Of a stretch of DNA of 27,673 nucleotides, positions 6,394-12,979 are shown one piece after another. The stretch comes from a virus, in the IMG/VR virus record IMGVR_UViG_3300017917_000559, positions 1-27,673 of that record, one strand, 5' to 3'. The notes beneath the pieces were generated by a model, which searched no databases, was not told the DNA's origin, and saw nothing but the letters and a program-made list of their open reading frames with translations. Each line of letters begins with the position of its first letter. Within the stretch, counting starts at the first letter, position 1. Made by a program: the position numbers and the translations under genes.

Positions 6394-8979
6394 TTATAAG
6401 AAAGTTGAAGCCACATAGCAGTTGCCTGCTGTGTTGTCAAAGCAAGTGTAAAGCAATTGAACTGATTGATTGCCACCAATTTTGTGGCCGCCTGATCCAG
6501 AAATTGGAATCGTTATTGACCCTTCTGTGGTTTGTTGCACATTGCCTACGCCCATGTTGATTGGATATGGTGTAACACCGTAACGAATAATAACGCGAGC
6601 GGTATGACCAGCCGTGTAGTTAGCTAGGGCAATATTGACGTTAGCTGTTGGCAAATAAAGTAAGGTAGTCGAGTTGTAGGTAAAGTCGATGCTGACATTA
6701 CTTGTACTGGATCCGTTGATAATAACTGTATTACCACCGGTACCGCTGGTCCAGAATAGGTTACCTGCTCCGTCAGTGGCTAAACTCTGCCCAGCAATAC
6801 CACCACTAATATGAACATTGGCGTTGCTGTTTAAGTTTGTGATGCCTGTGACCGTTAAGTTGGCTGTATTTGAATTATGAACTACCGTAATGTTACCAAA
6901 TGAGCCGTTACCGGTAGCACTCACTGACCCGGAAGTTAAAATATTTCCACCGGTTACATTGCCAGTTGCAGTTACATAACCAGCTGTAAGAATGTTAGCA
7001 CCAATGATGTTTCCACTGGTGCTTATACTTGAATTGATAATGGAGCCAGGAGTTACTACATTAGCACTGGTAACGATGTTACCTGTAGCAACAACTCGAC
7101 CAGCTGTGGCTAGGTTGCCACCTGTGACATTTCCGGTGGCTTGGATGGTTGTTGTAGCACTAACCGCAAGGAATTGAACTGAATTGGCTGTGCCGACTGC
7201 TTGTCCAATACTAAAGGTCACATTACCTGTGGCTGAATCAACTGCTACACCTGTTCCAGCAAGTGCTCTACGAACACCGGTGTTAGTTATAGTTGTGCTA
7301 CCGCCCAGGGCGATCACATTTCCAGTTGTGCTTAATCCATCTCCTACGTTGACAGTAATGTTAGAATTAACTAACTTACTGTTGGTAATCGATCCATTGC
7401 TGAGTGCGTTAGTTACATCACCACTTTGTAGGGTAACAATACCTGAACGACCGTTGAATGTTTGAACTCCTGATCCGCCCACAGGAACATCAACCCAGAC
7501 ATTACTGCTGGTATAAAGAACAAAGTCGCCTACAGCAAATGAAATATTGCCAGAACCTAGATTTTGTGTGCCAGCAGTGCCCACAATGTATTCGTAGCCC
7601 ACAGTGCCTGTTCCGTCAGACAAGGTAGGGTAGTTGTTGCTGGCGTTCCAAATACCTTGGAAGCTAACTCCGCCTGCGGGCAAGTAGATGGGATCAATCT
7701 TGGTGGATGCGTTGAGCGGAACTACACCAAGTGCATTGCCTTTTTCTGTAACTGGAATTGCGGCTACTTCTTGGATACTACCGTCTTTGAACTTGATACC
7801 TGGCATGTTGAGTTGCATGTAGCCAGTGTCGCCCGAGGCACCAATTTCAATGTTTGATCCTGTGTCGGCTGTGACAAGACTGATGCCCGTAGTGGTCATC
7901 TGCATGTTGCCAATTTGAATGCGACTTGCTCCGTTAATATACAAGGTACCGTCCTGAACTGTTAGCTCAGTATTGAGCAAGGTTGAGGTGTCCTGCATGT
8001 TTAGACTATATGGACCTAGCCATAAGTTCGACCAACGGTTTGTGGCGTTGCCCAATGAATATAGACTGTCTACTGTGGGCGTGACATTGCCTGTGAGTAG
8101 GATACCGTTGCTGTCAAATTGTGCGTTGAGAACAATGGTATTACTGCCTTTGGCCACAGTCCACATTTGTATCTGTGTGCCTTGTGTGTTGGCTGTTTGG
8201 TTGTCGGTGCTGACAAAATCTAATCGAGCTGTGCTGATTGATGGAAATCCACTGGCGGTGTAAGGTGTAGCACCAACACGACCAATGATTTGATTGTCTA
8301 ATACCGCGGTAGGAGCCGCTGATGTTCCGTTGTAGCGACGATTGACTAAAACTCCATAAGAGTCGACACCGTCGTTGTAGATTCGACTTGCTGTGTCAGG
8401 AACACCAGTGGTGTGAATCATTACTCCGTAATTTTGCGGAGGCACTGAATCGCCGGCAGGGTTACCAATGACTTCAAATGCTCCCAGGTAACTGGTGGCA
8501 TTAGGAACCAGGGTAGATACCACACCTTCGGTGCTGACCGAGAATAAGGGAGTGCTGGAAAAATTGCCCTGGTAAACTCCAATACCGTTGAGTGTGCGTA
8601 GTGTGCCTGCGCCTACTGGGCTAAGAGTAATGTCTCTGCCATCAATCGTTCCAGCAATGGTTTGATCTGTGATTGTCAAGTTGCCAAGATTGGCTGTACC
8701 AATGACTGAAATGTTGGCAATGTTACTGATGTTGCCAAGATCAGCATTGAGATTGCCGGTCACTGTAACATTAGCAAAGGTTACATCGTTGTAGGTGTTA
8801 AGTAATTGGTTAAACGGATTGCCACCAGCACCAATAGGGATGCCACCTGCGGTGTTGCCATCGCTGTAGTAAAATGAATTAGTAGTAGGGTCCCACCATA
8901 GTCGGCCTTGTTGACCCACATAGGTTTGAGCATTGGCGTTGTTATCGCGGCTGGTAAAAAGATTTTGGATGAAGCTCAT
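6394..8979 (-). CDS. Tail-fibre-like structural protein with beta-helical repeats
   Basis: The product is 861 residues, rich in Gly, Asn, Thr, Val and Ser. The N-terminus has GQQGRLWWDPTTNSFYYSDG (23-41). SLYSLGNATNRWSNLWLGPY (305-324) is the repeat type found in fibre shafts of T4-like aquatic phages. Residues 440-500 (WNASNNYPTLSDGTGTVG, then GDFVLYTSSNVWVDV) form a module common in fibres, followed by VQTFNGRSGIVTLQSGDV (505-522). Residues 612-697 are a run of ATGNVTGGN-type repeats expected to form a beta-helix. The last 100 residues (VIINGSSTSNVSIDF onward) are likely the trimer tip. It probably contributes to host recognition. AAGGGG serves as ribosome binding site. Confidence 0.7.
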   Translation of the reverse strand: MSFIQNLFTSRDNNANAQTYVGQQGRLWWDPTTNSFYYSDGNTAGGIPIGAGGNPFNQLLNTYNDVTFANVTVTGNLNADLGNISNIANISVIGTANLGNLTITDQTIAGTIDGRDITLSPVGAGTLRTLNGIGVYQGNFSSTPLFSVSTEGVVSTLVPNATSYLGAFEVIGNPAGDSVPPQNYGVMIHTTGVPDTASRIYNDGVDSYGVLVNRRYNGTSAAPTAVLDNQIIGRVGATPYTASGFPSISTARLDFVSTDNQTANTQGTQIQMWTVAKGSNTIVLNAQFDSNGILLTGNVTPTVDSLYSLGNATNRWSNLWLGPYSLNMQDTSTLLNTELTVQDGTLYINGASRIQIGNMQMTTTGISLVTADTGSNIEIGASGDTGYMQLNMPGIKFKDGSIQEVAAIPVTEKGNALGVVPLNASTKIDPIYLPAGGVSFQGIWNASNNYPTLSDGTGTVGYEYIVGTAGTQNLGSGNISFAVGDFVLYTSSNVWVDVPVGGSGVQTFNGRSGIVTLQSGDVTNALSNGSITNSKLVNSNITVNVGDGLSTTGNVIALGGSTTITNTGVRRALAGTGVAVDSATGNVTFSIGQAVGTANSVQFLAVSATTTIQATGNVTGGNLATAGRVVATGNIVTSANVVTPGSIINSSISTSGNIIGANILTAGYVTATGNVTGGNILTSGSVSATGNGSFGNITVVHNSNTANLTVTGITNLNSNANVHISGGIAGQSLATDGAGNLFWTSGTGGNTVIINGSSTSNVSIDFTYNSTTLLYLPTANVNIALANYTAGHTARVIIRYGVTPYPINMGVGNVQQTTEGSITIPISGSGGHKIGGNQSVQLLYTCFDNTAGNCYVASTFL
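6889..7146 (-). repeat. ATGN(V/I)-type protein repeats in the fibre gene
   Basis: The coding sequence repeats a unit of about 8 to 17 codons built on ATGNVTGGNL, ATGNIVTSANV, TSGNIIGANIL, ATGNVTGGNIL and ATGNGSFGNI. The nucleotide copies differ at synonymous sites, so the repeat is old or selected at the protein level. Such arrays can recombine and change fibre length. Confidence 0.6.
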
Positions 8980-8990
8980 TTTAGAGCCCC

Positions 8991-9425
8991 TTAATCGTTA
9001 AAGACGTCGTCGTTACTGAGTTCTTGAACTGCGGCTACAGGAACACCGGCCATACGTTTGATCTTTTGTAGTAAATCTTCTTCTTCTGGAGTAGGTGCAT
9101 CTGCATTGGCGTCGCCTTCGTTACCTGGGCGTCCGTCGTCGTAGATATTCTCTACGCCAACTGCTTTCTTCAATAGCTCTTGTTTTTGTTGTAATGGTGG
9201 AATGAATAGGTCTTCTGGCTCTTTGTCGTTGCCGGCAGGTGTTGTGCCATTTGGGCTTGGTTTCTCTGCTTCAACATTAGCAACAACTTCTACAGGTTCT
9301 TGAGCAATGTTAACAGCGGTTAATTCTGCTGGGTTTTGTAAACGTGGATCTGGAGTAGCGGCACCTTTCATTTCGTGCTGTTCTACTGCGTCTGCTATTT
9401 TTCTTAAAATATCACCGATTTTCAT
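8991..9425 (-). CDS. Acidic protein of unknown function, 144 residues
   Basis: I do not recognise the family. It begins with an amphipathic helix (MKIGDILRKIADAVEQHE), continues through a disordered Ala/Pro/Glu-rich centre, and ends with LLQKIKRMAGVPVAAVQELSNDDVFND. The RMAGVP segment (124-129) resembles RIAGVP in the 584-residue protein and LKLAGL in the 666-residue protein. The acidic disordered composition suits a scaffold-like or internal head protein, but there is no proof. It has a late promoter (9444-9450) with AAGGA placed just after the expected transcription start, and it is followed by the fibre gene after 11 bases. Confidence 0.65.
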   Translation of the reverse strand: MKIGDILRKIADAVEQHEMKGAATPDPRLQNPAELTAVNIAQEPVEVVANVEAEKPSPNGTTPAGNDKEPEDLFIPPLQQKQELLKKAVGVENIYDDGRPGNEGDANADAPTPEEEDLLQKIKRMAGVPVAAVQELSNDDVFND

Positions 9426-9443
9426 AATTCGTCCTTGATCACT

Positions 9444-9450
9444 TATTTAG
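9444..9450 (-). promoter_or_regulatory. T4-type late promoter (CTAAATA)
   Basis: GCTAAATAAG on the minus strand lies in the 35-base gap after the 99-residue gene. Transcription would start about 7 bases downstream, leaving a short leader with AAGGACG directly before the ATG at 9425. It probably drives the 144-residue and fibre genes. Confidence 0.55.
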
Positions 9451-9460
9451 CTCGGTTGGG

Positions 9461-9760
9461 TTAAGGTTGGTAGTAGACTACTTCGCCCGTTACAGGATCA
9501 AAGTACAGTTGATTTAGACCTGCTGTACTAGAAACTACACGCACATTTCCCAAGAATGTATTGGCACCGTTGCTGGAAATTACCAAGTTCAAGTTACCAT
9601 TGGTATTGCCGATGTAAATTTGACTGGTGTTGGGATTTACTGTCATTTCGCCAGGACGAGCATTACCGTTGTAATTGGCTACAGTTTCCTGTGCGTTGTC
9701 CTTCATTACTGTGCGTGTTATGCCAGTAATGTTGGCATATGGTGGGGGAGGATTAGCCAT
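9461..9760 (-). CDS. Small structural-type protein, 99 residues
   Basis: No named family is recognised. RPGEMTVNPNTSQIYIGNTNG (36-56) and LYFDPVTGEVVYYQP at the C-terminus are beta-rich motifs like those in phage fibre and capsid-decoration proteins. A related WWDPTTNSFYYSDG phrase occurs in the large fibre. Its ATG overlaps the stop codon of the capsid-targeted gene upstream (TAATG). The AAAGGA inside that gene's last codons is the likely ribosome binding site, so translation is probably coupled. Confidence 0.65.
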   Translation of the reverse strand: MANPPPPYANITGITRTVMKDNAQETVANYNGNARPGEMTVNPNTSQIYIGNTNGNLNLVISSNGANTFLGNVRVVSSTAGLNQLYFDPVTGEVVYYQP

Positions 9761-10143
9761 TATCTACCGTATCCTTTAAACGCCTTTACGGGACTAACTG
9801 TATCGGTTCCAGGAGGTTCTTGACTGTCGGTGGTGCCAATGAGTTCTTTGCCGCCGGCTGTACCAGTTAATTTAAGTGCAAGATCAATAACATCTTCCAC
9901 ATTGTCATTAAAGCCGGCCACAATGGCATTTTGTCCAAAAGCACTTTGATCTGTAAATGGTGGAAAGCCGCTAGTGTCCCCGCCAATTTCAGCTCTAGCA
10001 CGAGCAATAGCAACACCCAATCTTAGTGTGTGGTAGGCGTCGTTGTTTTTGATTCCTGGAATTATGTAAGTGTGTTGTAAAGGATTACTTTGGCCAGGAT
10101 CTAATTCAGCCTTCTGCTCCGTAATAAACTCGCGAGCTCTCAT
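9760..10143 (-). CDS. Capsid-targeted internal protein, paralogue A (MRAREFITE...SPVKAFKGYGR)
   Basis: The product is 127 residues. The N-terminus MRAREFITE resembles the T4 capsid targeting sequence (MKTYQEFIAE type) and contains I-T-E, a site of the kind cut by the gp21 prohead protease. The centre (HTYIIPGIKNNDAYHTLRLGV, then GFPPFTDQSAFGQNAIV) aligns by eye with the genes at 10140 and 10828. The C-terminus is VSPVKAFKGYGR. By analogy with T4 internal proteins it would be carried in the head core, trimmed and packaged with DNA. It overlaps the upstream gene by 4 bases (ATGA). The function after packaging is unknown. Confidence 0.75.
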   Translation of the reverse strand: MRAREFITEQKAELDPGQSNPLQHTYIIPGIKNNDAYHTLRLGVAIARARAEIGGDTSGFPPFTDQSAFGQNAIVAGFNDNVEDVIDLALKLTGTAGGKELIGTTDSQEPPGTDTVSPVKAFKGYGR

Positions 10144-10541
10144 TTTCCATAGCCCTTGAATGCCTTTACTGGACTAACTTTAACTACTTCGGGCATTTCT
10201 TCACTTTTCATTGAGCCGACTTGTACAGCATCACTCGGGGCCATGCCCATAGATTTGAGTGCATCATGTATATAATCAACCACGTGTGGATCATAACTTA
10301 CTACAATTTCATTTTCGCCAAATTCAGATTCTCGACCATCAAATGGCGGAACACCGTCCTTGGCACGTTGCGCAGCACCTTTGGCGCCAGCAATGGCCAC
10401 ACCAAAGCGATACTGTAGGTATGGATCTTGATTTTTCAGTTCAGGAATTTTGTATGCACCAGGAAGAGCACGGCCTACGTCATAGGTAATTGAACCTGTG
10501 CGGCCATCTATATCTTCACGGATAAATTCTCTAGCTCTCAT
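10140..10541 (-). CDS. Capsid-targeted internal protein, paralogue B (MRAREFIRE...SPVKAFKGYGK)
   Basis: The product is 133 residues. It has an N-terminal capsid-targeting-like MRAREFIRE with an I-R-E protease site. The core shares GAYKIPELKNQDPYLQYRFGVAIAGA, then VPPFDG, GENEIVV and a YIHDALKSMG helix with paralogue A. It ends in VSPVKAFKGYGK. Codons for the shared N-terminal motif differ from those of its neighbours at synonymous positions, so the motif is kept by selection rather than by recent copying. The stop overlaps the next start (ATGA), and AAGGGC within the FKGY codons is placed as the ribosome binding site of the next gene. Confidence 0.75.
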   Translation of the reverse strand: MRAREFIREDIDGRTGSITYDVGRALPGAYKIPELKNQDPYLQYRFGVAIAGAKGAAQRAKDGVPPFDGRESEFGENEIVVSYDPHVVDYIHDALKSMGMAPSDAVQVGSMKSEEMPEVVKVSPVKAFKGYGK

Positions 10542-10831
10542 TCACAGTTCCAACGACGGCGTGCTTTACAAATTGCTTTGTCTGGAGTTTTAGCACAGCT
10601 AATATTGTGCATTTTCATTTGACCTTTACTGCGTGAGCAATAGCTCTTACGACGCTTAGACGCCTTTGAGCCTTTCTTTAACTTACCAGGTTTAGTAGTC
10701 ACAGCAGTTTGTAGTTTACTACCAGGATGTTCACGACGATAGGCCTTGACAGCCTTACGACTCATGCCATCTGTCTTGTCACGCTTGTTGGCCTTTTGCC
10801 AATCTTCTACAATAAATTCACTTGCTCTCAT
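10538..10831 (-). CDS. Capsid-targeted basic Cys-containing protein (DUF6321-like)
   Basis: The product is 97 residues and very basic. The N-terminus MRASEFIVEDW is capsid-targeting-like with I-V-E. The rest (GMSRKAVKAYRREHPGSKL, then KRRKSYCSRSKGQMKMH, CAKTPDKAICKARRRWNC) matches my memory of small phage proteins with an RKSFCxR...RRWNC signature (DUF6321 type). Four cysteines may bind metal. Unlike its neighbours it lacks the SPVKxFKGY ending. A basic protein carrying a capsid-targeting signal suggests a DNA-condensing or DNA-binding internal head protein, which is inference. It overlaps both neighbours by 4 bases. Confidence 0.75.
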   Translation of the reverse strand: MRASEFIVEDWQKANKRDKTDGMSRKAVKAYRREHPGSKLQTAVTTKPGKLKKGSKASKRRKSYCSRSKGQMKMHNISCAKTPDKAICKARRRWNCE

Positions 10832-11226
10832 CTTGGGTATCCTTTGAATCCTTTAACAGGACTTACTTTTCCTACATACTCTGGTTCAGTACTACGATTG
10901 TCTGTTAGCTTTGTAACTCTACCTGCGCCAACTGACTTTGCAGCGGCATTGATAATTTCTAAGTCGGCATCACTATAAGTGGCCAATAGTGGGTCGCCAG
11001 CAAATGCTCCTGCTGGTGGTGTAGGATAATCAGGTGCACCAGCCATGGCAATACCAAAACGCCACTGAGTATAAGGACTGCCACCTTGCTTGGTCATACT
11101 GATGTCAGGCATGCTGATAGCACCCTTGATAGCACTGTAATGAGACTTTGGCAATTTATGGGCTTTGGCTGGCACATCGGCAGCACTGCCATATCGCGTT
11201 TCTGTGATAAATTCTTGCGCTCTCAT
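10828..11226 (-). CDS. Capsid-targeted internal protein, paralogue C (MRAQEFITE...SPVKGFKGYPR)
   Basis: The product is 132 residues. It has MRAQEFITE at the N-terminus with an I-T-E site, a core with GSPYTQWRFGIAMAGAPD, a YSDADLEIINAAAKSVGAG helix and an RSTEPEYVGK acidic linker, and a C-terminal VSPVKGFKGYPR. The order of elements matches paralogues A and B (tyrosine-arginine helix, proline-rich loop, amphipathic helix, SxEP linker, tail). It probably arose by duplication, but the proteins have diverged strongly. It starts one base into the stop of the Ntn-hydrolase-like gene (TAATG) and overlaps the next gene by 4 bases, with AAAGGA in its FKGY codons serving as the next ribosome binding site. 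Confidence 0.75.
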   Translation of the reverse strand: MRAQEFITETRYGSAADVPAKAHKLPKSHYSAIKGAISMPDISMTKQGGSPYTQWRFGIAMAGAPDYPTPPAGAFAGDPLLATYSDADLEIINAAAKSVGAGRVTKLTDNRSTEPEYVGKVSPVKGFKGYPR

Positions 11227-12101
11227 TATATGTCTTTCATGTTCATATGGCCAAACGGCGGATCACCTTTGGTGTTCTGCCATAAAGCACGATTGCTTAG
11301 TATCTCAACCCATACATTGGTATTGGGACGATTAAGCGACCAAAAATCAAATTCCAAATGACTGCTGATCGGACGACAATACAGCGTTCTTTCGCTGGGC
11401 ACACACAGTTCTTGACTGGTTGTGCGCATTTTCTTACGCTCAGTACTCATTCTCATTATATTTAGCTGTGGATCGTTGATGTAGACTTGACATAGGCCAT
11501 CTACTAGATCCTCAGGATCTTCGGCAGCTGCCACTACTGCTTGGGCTTGTAACAGGCGACTTTCACTGCTGATTCTACTGAGTGTTTCGCTAGCATTGGA
11601 TTCTTTGCGTTGATATCCAGCATCAGGTATCCAAATGCCATGATTGGTTCTGGCTACCAGTTCTGTTTTGGGTATTTTTTTAGCCACGTACTTGTAGGGT
11701 TTGGTATTATCCCAATCTGACGCTTCGATCAAGAACATGTTGTCACGATCAAATACTATTGTGCAACCGCCCATGCGTCGTTTGATAATGATCTTTGCGG
11801 CTTCTGCGGCTGTGTCTTTTAATAGTGCTTCGCTAATGGTTCTTCCGTCTGGACTGGTGTCAGCGGTGCCTGCTTCGACTTCGCTTTCGTCATCATACAC
11901 GTCAAGACTGGTGTTCAGGATACTGACGCCATGACTGTTGATGCCTTCTTTGTAGCCGGTGATTTGATCGTGCATCATCATGCGTTCAACACCGTCGTCG
12001 TTGGATTCAATAAAATTTAATACAGGAGTGTAGTTACGGTCTCGATTTTTGGCGCCGACCCACCCAATACCGTCAAAGTATTTTGCGACAATAATACACA
12101 T
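11226..12101 (-). CDS. Ntn-hydrolase-like protein (choloylglycine/C45/NRDE type)
   Basis: The product is 291 residues. It begins MCIIVAKYFD, so removal of Met would leave Cys as an N-terminal nucleophile. GAKNRDRNYTP (16-26) is placed like the RNMD of choloylglycine hydrolases and the NRDE of TANGO2-type proteins. KEGINSHGVSILNTSL (51-66) matches the G-N-x-x-G-x-x-x-x-N strand of the Ntn fold, and RTNHG (around residue 150) matches the TNH of C45 acyltransferases. The likely chemistry is amide-bond hydrolysis or acyl transfer; the substrate is unknown. It lies within the capsid-targeted cassette with 1-base spacings but has no targeting sequence itself. The SD-like AAAGGC lies in the final codons of the preceding gene. 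Confidence 0.7.
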   Translation of the reverse strand: MCIIVAKYFDGIGWVGAKNRDRNYTPVLNFIESNDDGVERMMMHDQITGYKEGINSHGVSILNTSLDVYDDESEVEAGTADTSPDGRTISEALLKDTAAEAAKIIIKRRMGGCTIVFDRDNMFLIEASDWDNTKPYKYVAKKIPKTELVARTNHGIWIPDAGYQRKESNASETLSRISSESRLLQAQAVVAAAEDPEDLVDGLCQVYINDPQLNIMRMSTERKKMRTTSQELCVPSERTLYCRPISSHLEFDFWSLNRPNTNVWVEILSNRALWQNTKGDPPFGHMNMKDI

Positions 12102-12102
12102 T

Positions 12103-12483
12103 TTAACGCTTGTAGCCTTTAAATGACTTTACTGGACTTGTGGCGTTGGTGCCGTCGGTTTCGTGACTGCCGTTTGATATTTGTTCTTGCGGCTTCATCT
12201 TGAGTTTTTTCATAATCGCTTTGAGTTTTTTGCGATCATACTCAGTGTAAGCACTGAACACAGGTAGATTACCAAAGAAACCAATGTCATCTACCTTGTC
12301 AATTTGATCTGGGTCCATACCGGCTAGAGAACATGCTCGATAAAAGTCGTAGTAACGACCCCAGTAAACATCGCCGTTGCCGCCGGGGGCAACTAGGCCA
12401 GGGTGTGCTCTTTCAAATTCGTGAGCAGGAGCAGATCTAGTTCCGCCACGACTACCTTCGGCGATGAACTCGCGGGCTCGCAC
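12103..12483 (-). CDS. Capsid-targeted internal protein, paralogue D (GTG start, ...SPVKSFKGYKR)
   Basis: The product is 126 residues starting at GTG (12483). The encoded N-terminus, read with fMet, is MRAREFIAE, the copy closest to the T4 targeting sequence, with I-A-E as protease site. The body differs from paralogues A to C: YWGRYYDFYRACSLAGMDPDQ, GFFGNLPVFSAYTEYDRKKL and a lysine-rich helix KAIMKKLKMK. It still keeps the order of helix, aromatic loop, helix, linker and ends TSPVKSFKGYKR. It is the first gene of the cassette and follows the 163-residue structural gene by 2 bases. The GTG start may lower its yield. Confidence 0.72.
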   Translation of the reverse strand: MRAREFIAEGSRGGTRSAPAHEFERAHPGLVAPGGNGDVYWGRYYDFYRACSLAGMDPDQIDKVDDIGFFGNLPVFSAYTEYDRKKLKAIMKKLKMKPQEQISNGSHETDGTNATSPVKSFKGYKR

Positions 12484-12485
12484 GT

Positions 12486-12977
12486 TTAGAATCCTGCGGT
12501 AGCTGAACTTGCTGTGCCAATTTCTCTAGCAGTAAAATTACTGCCAGTGATGGTCAAGTAGTTGCCAGCGCCAACATAAATTTGTTGACGACTGCTAGCT
12601 GCTACTTGTGGAGCTGCACTGTATAAGTTGCCTGGGGCATGTGGAGTTACAATATAATTTTGAGTAGTTGCTGAACTTGCTGTAGCGTTTGCACTTAAAA
12701 TCAATTGATTTGCTTCTGGATTAACACTGACCACTGTGGTAGTTCCAGCAACGCCAGTTCCTGTAATGTTTCCGCCAATTAAACCAGCACTGGCCATAGT
12801 GGTTGTCATAACATTACTACCATTGGTTACACTACCAGTGATTACTACGTTAGCAGTATAACGTGTAGGCATCTGATAGATATTATATGTAACAGCAGTA
12901 TTACCAGTAACAATTTCACACTTGTCAGTGTACCAAATAACATTACTGGCGCTTGTTAATACATTTGCTTGACTCAT
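12486..12977 (-). CDS. Beta-rich structural-type protein, 163 residues
   Basis: No named family is recognised. The sequence is rich in Thr, Ala, Val and Ser. VMTTTMASAGLIGGNITGTGVAGTTTV followed by ILSANATAS is the glycine/threonine pattern of small beta-sandwich phage virion proteins. It ends with QIYVGAGNYLTITGSN, similar in style to the 99-residue protein. A fibre-associated, decoration or neck-collar role is possible but not shown. AAGG precedes the ATG by 11 bases, and the gene follows the 666-residue gene by 2 bases. Confidence 0.65.
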   Translation of the reverse strand: MSQANVLTSASNVIWYTDKCEIVTGNTAVTYNIYQMPTRYTANVVITGSVTNGSNVMTTTMASAGLIGGNITGTGVAGTTTVVSVNPEANQLILSANATASSATTQNYIVTPHAPGNLYSAAPQVAASSRQQIYVGAGNYLTITGSNFTAREIGTASSATAGF

Positions 12978-12979
12978 TT

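Noticed and set aside
6393-6398. TATAAT before the secreted nuclease gene as a promoter
   Set aside because: No -35 match at 16 to 18 bases and no extended TGn; it partly comprises the stop codon of the fibre gene in an A-rich stretch.
11456-11466. TAAATA late-promoter match inside the Ntn-hydrolase-like gene
   Set aside because: It is internal, with no gene start at the right distance; it shows that the 7-base motif also occurs by chance.
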